DNA of 64,000 bases from Neurospora crassa OR74A. Its lineage: Eukaryota > Ascomycota > Sordariomycetes > Sordariales > Sordariaceae. The notes below the pieces were generated by a model that was not told the DNA's origin, did no database searches, and saw only the letters and a list, made by a program, of their open reading frames with translations. Location: assembly GCF_000182925.2 (NCBI RefSeq), contig NC_026501.1:2852001-2916000 (forward strand), written 5' to 3'. How positions within the stretch are numbered: position 1 is the stretch's first letter; the number at the start of each line of letters is the position of its first letter. This document shows positions 22,205-33,749 of this stretch, piece by piece. The position numbers and the translations under genes are program-made.

Positions 22205-25200
22205 TTAGATTGTAGAAGGCCTCGTGGAGAATAATGAGGCGACCTGGTTGAAGATATCCTCAATGGGGGCCATAGCGAATGCGGGCGCAGCGTTGAAAAT
22301 CTCGGCCAGCTTCTGGGGAGCGACGACAGCCTGATGGACATCGTAGTCATCATCCTCCATCTCAACATCCGCGTCCGCGTCCTGCATCTCCTCGTCGCTT
22401 GCCTCGCCGTCCTCAACCGCATGATCTGCTGGGGCTACGGCACTGGCACTTTCCTCCATGTTGAGATCCGCCAGAGGCTGAAGCATTTGCGCCTGCTCTC
22501 CGCTTTCAGTAATGGACCAGATCTGGGCAGCAGAGTCAACTGCGACGAAGCCAGCCGAGTTGGTAGCAGGGAGGACCGCAGTGATGACCTGAGGGAACGT
22601 CTGAATCAGTTGAGGCACTTCCTCATCGACCGAGAAGACAACAAGCTCTGACTTTGCGCCCTTCTTCAACTTCTCCTGGCTAGAGTTGGGGATAGGGGCA
22701 GCAACAGCAAAGGATCGGGACTCCCGGTTGACCGCCAAATGGGTCATCTGCTTGGCAGCCTCTGAAGTCTCCTTCAGGGCGAAGCTGTACTGCACTTCAT
22801 CTGACACGATGTCGTAGACCGTGAGATCCTGCGAAAGGATGATCAAAGACGAAGAAACGGCCTCGACACCCCGGATATCACCCCTAGACAAATCGGGGAT
22901 GGTGTCACGAATAGCGCCGGTCGCCGTATCGATAACTACAACAACAGCTCCGGATGAAGGGCCGTAGGCAGCAAAGAGCACAGAGCCGTCTTCAGAGAAG
23001 GCAAGGGCACCGCTGCGAGGGGTCTTGGGAGAAACTTCTACCGCCTCTTCCAGTTGCCCATAAGCAGGGAGCTCAACAGCCCGAGAGCAAGACCATGTTC
23101 GAAGCTGTTGGCCTTCGGGACCGGTTGACGCCAAACCATCTTTCCTGCGCAGCTTGGGGCTCCAGAAACGTACTACACCGTCAGTGCCAAGAGAAGCAAA
23201 TCGAGATGAAATGGGGTCGCTAGCGACATCCAGGATGGCCTCGGACTCTGTTGTAAAGTGTGCCTCGTTGATGCGCGAAACGAGCTGCAACGAGTTATCC
23301 TCCGCTTCAATCTCCCAGAATTTGAGGTAGATCTCCCGTCTTTCCCGCGAAACTTCGCATGTGGTCTTTGAGCCAGTCAAGAGAGGCTCAAGGTCTCTCT
23401 CAGGTGGCTGCCACTCATCTACCGACGCAAGCCATTTCCCATCGTGGGAAAAGGCCATCTTGGTGACTCTGGGCTCAATGATTGGCGCACCCTGGCTTGT
23501 CATGTTGGTATCGGTAGGGTTGGTGCGCGCAATGGGATGCTTGCTAACGCCCTGAAACGAGGAGACGTCGAAAACTTGGATAAGTGGTGTGGACGGTGCA
23601 TTTCCTGTCGAGCTGGCCTGCTGCCCATTGCCGACGCAGAGGAATATTTGTGAAGGGTTGGTAGGGTTACTGGTAGTGATCAAGGGTGTTGAGATTTCGT
23701 CGACAGATCTCCAGACACGGCGCACCAGAGACTCCTTCGATGGCTTGTCGCTGAGAACCAAAGACTGAATGCCGGAAACGTAGGTCGTGGGCTTCATCTC
23801 AGCGGTCGAGAGCACCATGGCAGAATTGTCGTCGAGGTGGAGAGCGTAGGATGATCCCTTGGGGGAAACGACGATGTTTTCAATAGTTGCTGAAAGGTGA
23901 GGCAAGAACTCCCTCTTGCCGGTATCCAACTGCCACAAAACGAGTACGGTTTCGGCACCGCCGGATATCAGATAGTTACCTGTCAAATTGTCAGCACTTT
24001 GTCGTCTCCCAGAGACAGTTCACCAGTTCTTACCATCTTCAGACCACTTGACGCTGTGGACGGCCCTGCGGTGCCAATGTAGCTTGCGGGGCTGAATAGG
24101 ACCCCCCTTGGTCGCGCTGCCGGGTAGTTTCGAGAGAAGGTCACCATAAACGTAGATGGCACCGCGAGCGCAACCGATGACGAGATCAACGAACTGGATT
24201 TCTGTGCCACCCTTCTTAGTTGTTTGGAGAGTCGGGCGAATGTCGAGGCAAGTAACCAAATCCGGCACGCCGAAAGAGTGGAACGCGTATTCGAGGTCAT
24301 CAACCGCCTTGACGGTCTTTCCCTTGGACTTCAAAGTGCCGATGTGTAGCGTCTCCTTCGCGGCAGCAACAATGAGTCTGCCACCAGCAGCGGAACGAAG
24401 CAATTGCGGGTTCTCGTCGTATGTGTGGATAAGCTTGCCGGTCTTCTTACGGAGGGCCTTGAGGTCGTAGGCCACGATTTGCGCCGAGGACTTGGTCAAC
24501 TTCTGGAGAATAAACAGGACATCTTCTTGCTTGTCGCGGATATCAACCGATTCGACGGTCATGTCGAGGACTTTCTTGACGTCAATCGTGAAGGGTGTTT
24601 CGGCGCCTTCACCTGTCGCCCAGTTAAGGTGCCAGATGCGGCCATCTGAGCATGCAACCCAGAGGAATTCGGGTGCGCTGGCGGATAGCGCAGACGCAAC
24701 GATGTGGGGAGAAGAAAGTTCGGCGCCGCTGTCGAGCTTGGTGATGGGAAGGGAGATCCTCCTGACGAGCAGGGAATCCTCGGTGGAATAGACTTGAATT
24801 GATGTGTTGTAGGTGATAAGGAGGTATCTAAGTCGCATTAGTAGAGCCCCTGCCTGGGGGACTGGTCTCAAACGAACCGTTCATCCAAGGAAAATATGGG
24901 ATCGATGTCGAGCATGCGGCCGCCCATAGGATTCGATACCTTCCATGCCGATGTGTTGCGCGTCGTCAAGGTATTCGAAGCATCCGTAAGTTCCAAATCG
25001 CCATTGGTCGTTTGCAAGTCTTTGTTCTCGAAAAGGGTGCTTTCTTGGGAGTCGGTAGTATCGTCAACATTGCCATTGGCGGCAGCAGGCTGGGTCTTTG
25101 GTTTCGATCGTTGCCTTTTTTGCGAAGCGGTCGTCTCTTCCTTGGGCTCTCTCTTTCTCTTCTTGAGCGAGGCAGTTTCACCATTCGCATCCATCTTGGG

Positions 25201-25239
25201 CGCCTTCGAGGTCTTGCGAGGAGTGCGTAGCTCCACCAT
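22205..25239 (-). CDS. utp17: Utp17/Nan1 (WDR75), U3 snoRNP / t-UTP subcomplex WD40 protein
   Basis: Three exons (25239-24878, 24827-24034, 23979-22205) give 976 residues. The first intron is 50 nt, has a CTAAT branch site and a rare GTTCGT donor; only this donor joins FSLDER to YLLITYNTSIQVYS in frame. The second intron is GTAAGA..CAG. After a Lys/Thr-rich disordered N terminus (about 1-95, with the basic cluster KKRKREPKEE), the protein carries tandem WD40-type blades (HWHRRAVHSVKWSEDG, NYLISGGAETVLVLWQLD, TKMAFSHDGKWLASVDEWQP, FASLGTDGVVRFW). It ends in an acidic region and a short helical tail. This is the pattern of yeast Nan1/Utp17 and human WDR75. They belong to the t-UTP subcomplex that joins rDNA transcription to 18S processing in the nucleolus. 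It shares a promoter with RPB10. Confidence 0.93.
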
Positions 25240-25613
25240 CTTGTCCTTTGAGTATATGACGATGCAAGTCTGGCAAGGAACACACGATTTGTCGTACCGA
25301 GCTTCATGTCCGCCTCATCCTCCCAGCAGAAGAAATTTTGGCGGAGTACCCTTCGAAAAGTTAATGTGGGGCAGCTTTCTTATCGGTGATAAGGCTGAAG
25401 TGACCAATCAGACCCTAGAAAGTCAAATTTGCTGGGGCCTTCCGACCTCACAGGTAAAGTTGCCGCCTCGCCCTTCAAAGTTCATGCTGAAACTTGCACC
25501 GTCACTACGACCAATCTTGCACCACCATCTTGCCAGAAGCCGGTCGCTCATCTGCCGCGAACATCGCCATCCCGCCAAACACTTTTTTGTAGGCTTTCGA
25601 CTCGCTAACAAAA
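25240..25613. promoter_or_regulatory. Shared divergent promoter of utp17 and rpb10
   Basis: Only 374 bp separate the two ATGs, so one region must serve both genes. It contains GAAATTTT at 25332-25339, similar to the yeast ribosomal RNA processing element. No TATA box is seen on either side. The pairing of a t-UTP factor with a subunit shared by polymerases I, II and III suggests co-regulation with growth. Confidence 0.6.
25332..25339. promoter_or_regulatory. RRPE-like element GAAATTTT
   Basis: It lies 93 bp from the utp17 ATG and 275 bp from the rpb10 ATG. The yeast RRPE core is AAAATTTT; here one base differs at the edge. Short A/T tracts like this arise by chance, so support comes mainly from the similar tracts before mrd1. 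Confidence 0.35.
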
Positions 25614-26055
25614 ATGATCATTCCAATCCGATGCTTTTCGTGCGGCAAGGTACGCGACGCGACGCGCCCCGCTTCCTCCGCCATTTACCCGTTAACAAGG
25701 TTACTGACTTTGGCACATAGGTGGTGGGTGATCTCTGGGAGAGATACCTGCAGCTGATCGATGGCGAGGAGATCACCGATGGGTATGCGACATCTACAAA
25801 CGACTTTCGATTTACAAATAACAACAACTGACAGACGATGATTAGTGATGCTCTGGATCAGCTCGGCCTCAAGCGCTACTGCTGCCGTCGCATGGTCATG
25901 ACCCACGTCGACCTCATCGAGAAGCTTCTCAAGTACGTTCTTGTGGACTCGCCGCGCTGGACCTTGGTGGCTGACTACGCTCTAGGTATACTCCCGATGG
26001 TCGCAACGTCAAGAAGATCGAGATGCAGACACGCAATGAGGAACAGGGGATGTAA
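25614..26055 (+). CDS. rpb10: RPB10 (RPABC5), shared subunit of RNA polymerases I, II and III
   Basis: Four exons (25614-25649, 25721-25782, 25846-25932, 25986-26055) give 84 residues. The sequence [33 protein letters not shown] and [12 protein letters not shown] is diagnostic. The zinc ligands are Cys7, Cys10, Cys45 and Cys46. The last intron must start at GTACGT after CTCAA and end at CTCTAG, giving KYTPDGRN. The C terminus is about 14 residues longer than in yeast and ends [11 protein letters not shown], as in other filamentous fungi. The protein is an assembly platform in the core of all three nuclear polymerases. It is transcribed away from utp17. Confidence 0.97.
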
Positions 26056-29000
26056 TATGCCCGAGCGGTCGAAGAATTCATCATCAACTATTCGGGAAAG
26101 CCGACCACTCTATCGTCCGGGAAGAGAAAACTGCATGATCATTAGGCGTTTGGGAGTATTAAGACAACTGTACCGGGCAGGGTATAGAAGCGGCCCTGGT
26201 CTCGCATCCAGGAGGCCGAAAGCAAGAGCTTGATTTGGTTGTGCTTTTCTTTGGGTTAGAACCTGTGGCGTCAAGGTGCATTTGGGACAACTGTTTCTGG
26301 TGTAAGTTCTGTTGGCGGTTAGGTCTACCGGAGCAACATGGCCAGACACAACAGGCTACCTTTTCGGTTTGCAACTACAGTTGAGAGGTTGTGGTACCAC
26401 GGAGAGCCATTGTCTTTAGCCGGAACGTGGTACTTGCTCCGTGTGGCTAGATGTGTCATAACCAACCACATCTGGTTATCTACATTGGCGACTTACAAGC
26501 CGTCATGCTCGCCTGCGTGGTTTCCAACTCCTCGGGTTCGGATGTCTTTTGGGAATGGTGGAAAAGTCTACCGCTTCGGCTGGGCTGGACCGATCGAATA
26601 CGAAGCGACGCTCGGATTGGATGGTCCTTACAATTTGTGGGGGCATCAAGCCAGTGCAAGGGATGATGGCGCTGGTGAACAAGAGACATTCGCAAAAGGT
26701 AGCACGGCCTTCTAAATCACACGTCTCAGTTTATAACATGGGTACAGACTGGGGTAGCCTACGCTATTCGCTCAGATGAGTATGCTGAACGTCATATCTT
26801 TCAAAAGTATTTCAAATTCAGCGCCCGGTCAACTCTCTCTTTATGAAGAATTATTCATCTGTGTAGCTTCCACATCCGAATTCCTGATAATTGGTTCACC
26901 CATGCCCGTGTCCAGTGACTCGAACTGTATGTATGTGGCAGCGAAGTGAGCGTTGGCCCTGTTCCTAGGCCCGGTTTGGACGCCACTCGGTCAGAGATGC
27001 TTTTGCGTTGCTCATCGGTAGCAAATATACTTCCGAAAAATGAGCTTTCGGATTGTCACAAACTTGAACGTTGTCTTTACCGATATGGACCTACCCTCCC
27101 ACCAGCCGTAGACTTGCATCGCCGGTCAGTCTACGACTTACCTGTTCCCTCAACCATTCATGTCCGTACAAGTGATGGCACGTAAGTTCTCATTTCCAAG
27201 ACGGTGTAGGAAAGAATGAAGTTCATACTCAAGTGATCTTACCATATCTGTGTAGTAGCCACTTTGCTTCAATATCTCTAGTCTCCTTTGGTTCGTCTCC
27301 CCATCCAGTCTTCCATATCTTTTAGCTGATCACCGCCGGATCAGTGTCGTTGGGTCTCGAATCCATCCCAGCAAGTGTTCAATATCAACCGGCGCCCCCA
27401 AACGTTGGGCAAGTTAAATTGGCGTAGTGGCTTCTTCCTCGTCTTGATGTAGGTGCAGGTAAGATCCAGTTACCTTTGGAAAAGCAAAGCATTATTCCTT
27501 CACTGATCAAGATGGGAGACTTCGGCACATCTAATGCTTGCACTCACCATCTCTCAAGCGTCTCTCCGAATTCATCACGATTTCTGGGGGTTGAGCTTTC
27601 CGCGCGGAACCATAAGACATTTTTTTTTTGAAGTCTCACAAACGCAGTCCGGAGTGCAAGTGGAGAGTTGTCTGCTTGTGAAATCCGGGGTGATCGCGCA
27701 AGGTCTACCAGGAATCGATGAACACCCTCTCTGATAGTGGAGATCTTGGCGCTTCGATGAGCCATGGGTTCCCCTGGTAAAAAGGGTTGGGTTGGGTCAC
27801 ACCGACCGCCAAGCAGCTAATTTGCGGATCCATCACAGGGTGATGAACTCTCTCTTCCAAAAGCCCGAACCGGCCCCTCAAGAATTGCTCCCTGTTCAAC
27901 AACTTTTCCCGCAACCGTTTGCACGTTATCTGGACCCGAGTGTATGGTTCAAGGGCAAGAACCTAGCCGGCGAGCCAGTTTCGTTTCGAACCATGAGAAC
28001 CATGAGCAAGGAACATTACCACCAATATCAGTTTCCTCTAACCGCCGAGCCCAACATGAAAACAGCCCTGGGATGCTGGTTGCAAAAACCCGGGCTCATT
28101 CTCACTTTGCCTATGCCACGCCGGAATTGGAAACCGTTCGAGCGGTGCTGCCTAGGTAAGAAGGGTGCAGTTGATACCAAAAGATCCCATAACTCTCCGC
28201 CACTATAGCGACCTTTTGGCCAGCCAGATGGGCGTTTGAACTTCCGGTACTCAAATCCTTGCCCTATAACAACGGTCTAGGTCATGTTCTGGAGGATTCA
28301 TTCTTTCGATGCATCGTACAATAACACAGGTGCTGATTGGACCAGGAGTGGTCACCCTTCTCCCCGCGGAACGCCCCAAGAGGCCGATGATTTAGGGAAA
28401 GCCTCAAGCCAAGAAACCCCTCGACAAGTTCAGTCGTCAGTACAGTGTGGCACATCTTGGTCATGAACGAGGTCTCAATAGTGCTTTCAGCCTTGAGATG
28501 CAAACCGTTAACTGCACTGTATTGTTACGGTCGTGTGCCGGCCTTTTCGGGTCCTTCAGGGAAAGTAGTTCAAAGAAAACATGTAGGCGTTATCCGCGGT
28601 AGGTATGCTGCAAACGGTACAGATCGGGGGATGCCAGAAACACTGTGCCAGATGCGGCTCTTTGCGTCTACATAAGCACAGTTCAATGCTGGTTTGTTCG
28701 CGCGGTTCTCGCGACAGGAGTCTGCAAAGATGCACAGAGAAGAACGGGACAACCAGATCGAAATTAAAATTTGAACACAAATGTATAAAGCGTCCAAAAT
28801 GTATCTGGTTGATACCAGCTTCTTGTATCAAATTTGGTGGAATGGTGGTTGAGTTTTGTAAGTAAAGTACATGTTGAAGTCCCGCGCTAGTCGTAACGAA
28901 CACGCCACTGTCTCTCGGTTTTGGTAACTAAATGAAATTTGCTGATAGTAAGTACGTAGGCACGGGCTGTCTCGTTCTCAACACAAGTTGGGATCGTTCT

Positions 29001-31246
29001 GTCATACCTGAGCCAGTTCAGACTACCATACGGTTGATACTACAGAGGCAGAGAGAGGAAGGTTGGTCTCAAGGCAGATCTTGTACCACCTCGCCATTGG
29101 CCATACAGATTCCCAAGGAGACACCAGATCATGGAACAGCGACCAGCAGGTTGGGAACCCGGCGAAGACACACACTTCAGTTCTGATGCCGATTGATGTG
29201 CCCCCGAAGAGAGCACTTTGGGCGATCTGATTGGCCCAGAGTCTGCCCCTCGAACGTGAAGTGGGGCTTTTGGGCGTTGGATGCTGAGTGGCCACCAAAG
29301 CGAGCTCAACTTCCCTCACTGCATGCTTAAGCGCCGGAGCCTGTCACCACCACATGCAGGCTGTCGGTTCCATGGGCAAAAGAACACTGCGACTCTGCCA
29401 CATTTGGTTGTGGTTGAGCAACATTCATCACCACCACCCGAAAGAGACTCTTTTCCAGCATAGAAAGGACCACGCAGTGTCCCTGGAACCTTTGTGACGG
29501 AGTCCCGTTGATGAAGGTCGGTGCGGCAGCAACTGTCACTTTTGCAGGTTCATGCCATCCTCTTTATTAGGTGCTTCAAAGTTACTGCATAGAGGTACAG
29601 TAAGGTAGAGTAGGTACGTAGGTACTTGCAGTGCCTACTTCCATTCTTACCAAACTGAACTTGAAGGCGATAGCTTGTTGTCTGGTCGCCTTAGCGGTAA
29701 TACCTAACCTCAAGATGAACTGTCCCATGTTAGATACGTCCTTTGCGATGAGATCCCTGGCATCACGATTCGACAAACTTCACACTGACGGGAGTTAGGT
29801 ACTTCTAGTCATGTGTATCTCATTGACATTTACCTGCGTACCTAGAGTCACCCTCTTCTTCATCTCCTAAGCCGTAGGGTTCAAGTTGTTTTAAATCTCA
29901 TCCACTTTAATTCACTGTGTTAGTGCCCGATAGTGCCATAGCCTGGCGGTTGCGACTTGCAGAATGGAGCTTTATAAGTCGAAGTGGCTCCTTCCCGCAA
30001 GCAGGGACGAGCAGGGACTCCAACTGCAACGGGCAGGGACAAGGGCAGCAACACATGGGAACGTCGTGAGCGATAGGCGGAGTCGAGTGGACGCTGCCCT
30101 GGAAGGGTGGAAGCCCGCACCGAACCTCCCACTGGCGGGGACTCTTCCCGCTGCCAGCAGCCTGAACCTCCATCTCTTCACCTCTTTGGGCTGCCGGCTC
30201 TCTCCGCTTGGCTGCCCGTGAGGTTACAGCGAATCCAGCTTCTGGTCTTAAGCGCAGGCGGCGTTCCTCCCTTCACAAACCCTCAAAAGTGCACCAAAGC
30301 CCCGGCCAGATCGTACAGTAGCCGAGTACCTATTCCATTCCGTCCAGTCTTCTCACTGGCTGCCCGTCCCATTACTCTCCCACCTGAACGACAACCCAGC
30401 AAGACTCGGCGCTGAGTGGAAGAGAAAGAACTGGGTCGGCTTGATCTATCATTACGTAGATTTTAGTTTTTTTTTTTCCTCTGGCAACCATTCTGTCGGC
30501 TCTTTGTTTCTACCATTCGTTTCATCTCTGTGGTTTGTTTCGTTGTTTCTTCCTTTTCCAGAAGCACCGTCTTCGCCCATCGTCGCCCAGTCCTTCAGTT
30601 GGAACTTAGATTGCGATCCGCGAGTCGCAAACCTAGCACAGCACCTCGGCCGCCTTGAAAGACCCAAAGAGTACCTATTTCCAAAAACAGATCGAACCGA
30701 GCCTCCATCTTCGGTGCCAGCATCGCCGGTACCCGACTTGCAAACAAGCCTCCAAGGTCGCATCTTCTGGTCGGCCCGTGGCTGGATTGTTCTTGGACCC
30801 ATTCCTGAGCCACACAAGGTTGAAAGAGCTTGAAAACTGTTGTTCGCTTCAAGTACGCCTGCCTCCAGATTGCCTCAAGGGATCAATATCCATCACCAAC
30901 TTGCACACAACATATATCAGCTTGACCTTTAGCTTCAAGTGCTGAGCTTCCTTCTTGTCCACGAGCAGCTCGAACCGCCGCGCATTCCATCGAGCTGATA
31001 GCAACAGCCAATAGACGGCGACAGCATATCCTGTATCACCGCTTAGGACGCAGCTGCACAGTGTGGTCTATCCTCACGAGATTTTTGGCCGCACCGAGTG
31101 TGTTGTCAACGACGGCTCGAGCTCACACAGGCCTAACGACTCCTCTAATAGCTCCCGTTGGACGTTCCTGGAAGGCCAGCGCGAACCTTGTGTTGAGGGC
31201 TCCTCTGGCTTGCGGTGCGGATTAGCCATTGCAACCATCCCCAGCA
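26056..31246. other. Gene-poor block of 5.2 kb
   Basis: No recognisable coding frame on either strand; the longest frames (for example near 26.3-26.7 and 27.8-28.2 kb) lack an ATG start or any family signature. GTAAGT-like sites occur (27.18 kb, 28.16 kb) but no linked frames. Short GTAGGTA runs lie at 29.60-29.63 kb, and a run of 12 T lies near 30.47 kb. The last ~800 nt (30.4-31.25 kb) are pyrimidine-rich and are probably the leader and promoter of the DUF7624 gene. Confidence 0.45.
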
Positions 31247-33749
31247 ATGGCTCTTGAGGCACCCTTGAGATCATCGACTGGAAGTTTTCAATCCATCTAC
31301 TCCCCATACACAGAGATGTCACTCTCGGCGGGTCCAGATTCCCCGCTGCCTTCTCAGTATATGGCGTACGACTCCCTCTCTATCGATTTCCAGCCCTGTC
31401 ATACTAACCGACTCTTTCAACTTCAGCTCCTCCTCGGCCTCCGATTCTCAGTCACTACGCCCTACTTCCTATATCAGACCCAACTCGGCACATCTACTCC
31501 TAAGTCCAACTAGCGACATTGTTGGCCCATCTCCGGTGACATCAAATGGTACCGAGACCACGGAGATCGAAGACGACGAGGCAGAAGAACATGCTGGGCA
31601 AGGGCAAGGGCAGCATGGTCATCAGTCGGTTAGTCCAGCCTCCTGGCGTGACATTGAGCTCAATCTCCGATGCTGACGAAAGAAGCTTATGATGTTGCGG
31701 ACGAATCTACCGGACCACATACGGAAACCCACGGGTGATGAGGTTGTCTCTGTGATACATGCGCCACCAAGCTTCGAGAACTGGGTACGTTTCCATGCAC
31801 ACGTTAACATGGACCGAATGTAATGTTGACTCGAACCGGGAACAGAAATCCAGCGATAATTACTCCAGATCAAGCCTCTCGAAATCTATCAGCGCTGCCA
31901 GCGCGGAAAGTAGCACTATTAGTCCTCCGGCCAGCGAAGCCTCGGCGGTATGCATAATGCCTGCTTTAGTAATGGAAATATTGCTAATCAAAACCTAGGC
32001 ACAATCCCCCCCGACTCGCTCCCTCCCGATGGTCAACACGAACGTGAAGCCGGTAGCATTTGGCTTGGATGCACCGACACCCCAGGCTCAGAAGTTGGAA
32101 GATGTCTTTGCAAACGAGACCTCCAGATTAAGATCTAGCACAGCGAGTAGCTTAGAACGTGAGTATACACATGTCACTTGCTCAGAAGCACCCGGCTGAT
32201 TATTTGCAGTCATACCAGAAAGCCACGAAGGGGATGAGCGATACGAAGATGCCGATGATTTCCTCACTGCCGAAACCACACCGAGCGAACAGACGGAGAT
32301 CCAGGCCCTTTCAGCAGCTCTAGAAGAGTGCTGGACACTTTGCAATACTCTTGCGAACCTCAGTTCCATCCACCGCGAACGTGTATTCAACAGCTCTGGT
32401 ACCCCGGACGCTCATGAAAAAGCGTGGAAGAGCTGTTGGAAACTCTGCAAAAGACTTTATCAGAGCAGAAATGATTATCCCGAGTCTCACAACATTGCCC
32501 GGACTAACCTAGATCTTTGCCGCGACTTTTGCCAGTCATTGTTCGATGTGCGACAAAAGCAAGACGAGGTGGCTGACTCAATATTAAGAGTAAGCTTTGA
32601 GTTAAATAACCAGTAAGGAAATCTTGTCTTATCATGCTCATTACAGTTGCTAACACGTTACACAGTTTGTATAGCGCTCAAGACACTCGAAGCCTTCCCG
32701 AGGCGTTTAGGGAGCGGACCTTGGACTTTTACATTACATTATGTCACCGACTCATGAAGCAACGAAACGATTCCCCCGAAGAGACGGACCTGCTTCTTCG
32801 AGCTTGCTGGGCGTTGGCGGAGATGTTGTTTAGCCTTCGGCAAAACCGTCGTGACGGTAAAGCCCCTGATGCAGAGCTTTTAGGATCCGCAGTCCAGGCG
32901 TGCTGGGAGTTGTGCGATATCTTCCGGGAGGGTTGGACGCAGATCCGACCTGATCGAGGAACACCCCGACCGAGCCACATCAACTTCTTCTCCCCTGGAA
33001 GCTATGGGCTACAAAACCTCTCATCCAACCACCAGTCCGATTCCCGATCTAATGCCGGCAGCCGCGCCTCAATCCGCTCGAAACGTGAAAGCCTCCGGAG
33101 CCTCAGCGACCTTACAGATCGACCACGGCAAAAGGCAATTATACCCGAAACCCCAGTCACCGAGTTTGAAGACACGCCAGTCTCGCCAGATGCCAGCCCC
33201 CAGATGCCTAACATCATGGTACTCGGACCATCGAACGACCGCAGCGACTCGCGTGGGGGGCGCTGGTCCAGCAGTGCCTCGAATCTTTCGGGTTATAGTC
33301 AGAGTAGTCAACACACTTCTAGCACCGCCACTACTGCTACTGCTACCATTGACGACATGAACATCACCCGCATCAAAGTTCTGATAGTCAAAGCTGCCAT
33401 GAACATCGGTTTCAGTCGGGAAACTGCGGCAGTGGACGGTAAAGGCGGTTCTGCGGCCTTGCAAACATTTGTCAAAAGCTTGCCTATGGGATCTTTCGGC
33501 TCGTTACCGATGCATGCCACGTTATTGCAAAACTACAAGAATCTGGTGCTGACCGATTCCGCATTCCGATCCTCCGCTAGTCTTCCGCCTCGAGGGAAGC
33601 GCATCAGCGCCATCGAAATTGCGAAGAGCGTCAACTGGATGACGATGAGATCTGGACAATACGGGTTCTTGAAAGATCTCTTTAGGCTTGTGTTTGGCTT
33701 CCAGATTGAGGATGCTGACAGCAGAAAGAATGCGTCTGTTACGGTTTGA
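31247..33749 (+). CDS. DUF7624-type fungal protein, function unknown
   Basis: Seven exons give 723 residues: 31247-31365, 31427-31628, 31683-31784, 31846-31947, 31999-32158, 32210-32612 and 32666-33749. Every junction keeps frame. Exon 3 has a NAGNAG acceptor (AAAGAAG), so one Lys may be optional. Exon 6 must use GTAAGG at 32613, not the earlier GTAAGC at 32590, because only that restores the phase. The N-terminal 230 residues are Ser/Pro-rich and disordered. The folded part is helical (IQALSAALEECWTLCNTLANL, RTLDFYITLCHRLMKQ, LRACWALAEMLFSL, SAVQACWELCDIF), followed by a disordered Ser/Arg stretch. A final helical domain follows (INITRIKVLIVKAAMNIGF-like and MRSGQYGFLKDLFRLVFGF). The family occurs in filamentous ascomycetes; the name is from memory. 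It is probably a cytoplasmic scaffold. Confidence 0.85.

Noticed and set aside
24896-25720. A long plus-strand frame antisense to utp17 and across the shared promoter
   Set aside because: It mirrors the coding strand of utp17 exon 1 and shows no domain. Antisense openness here follows from codon composition.
27792-28208. A 138-codon frame in the 26-31 kb block
   Set aside because: It opens at TTG, has no recognisable domain and no supporting splice partners. It is left as non-coding.
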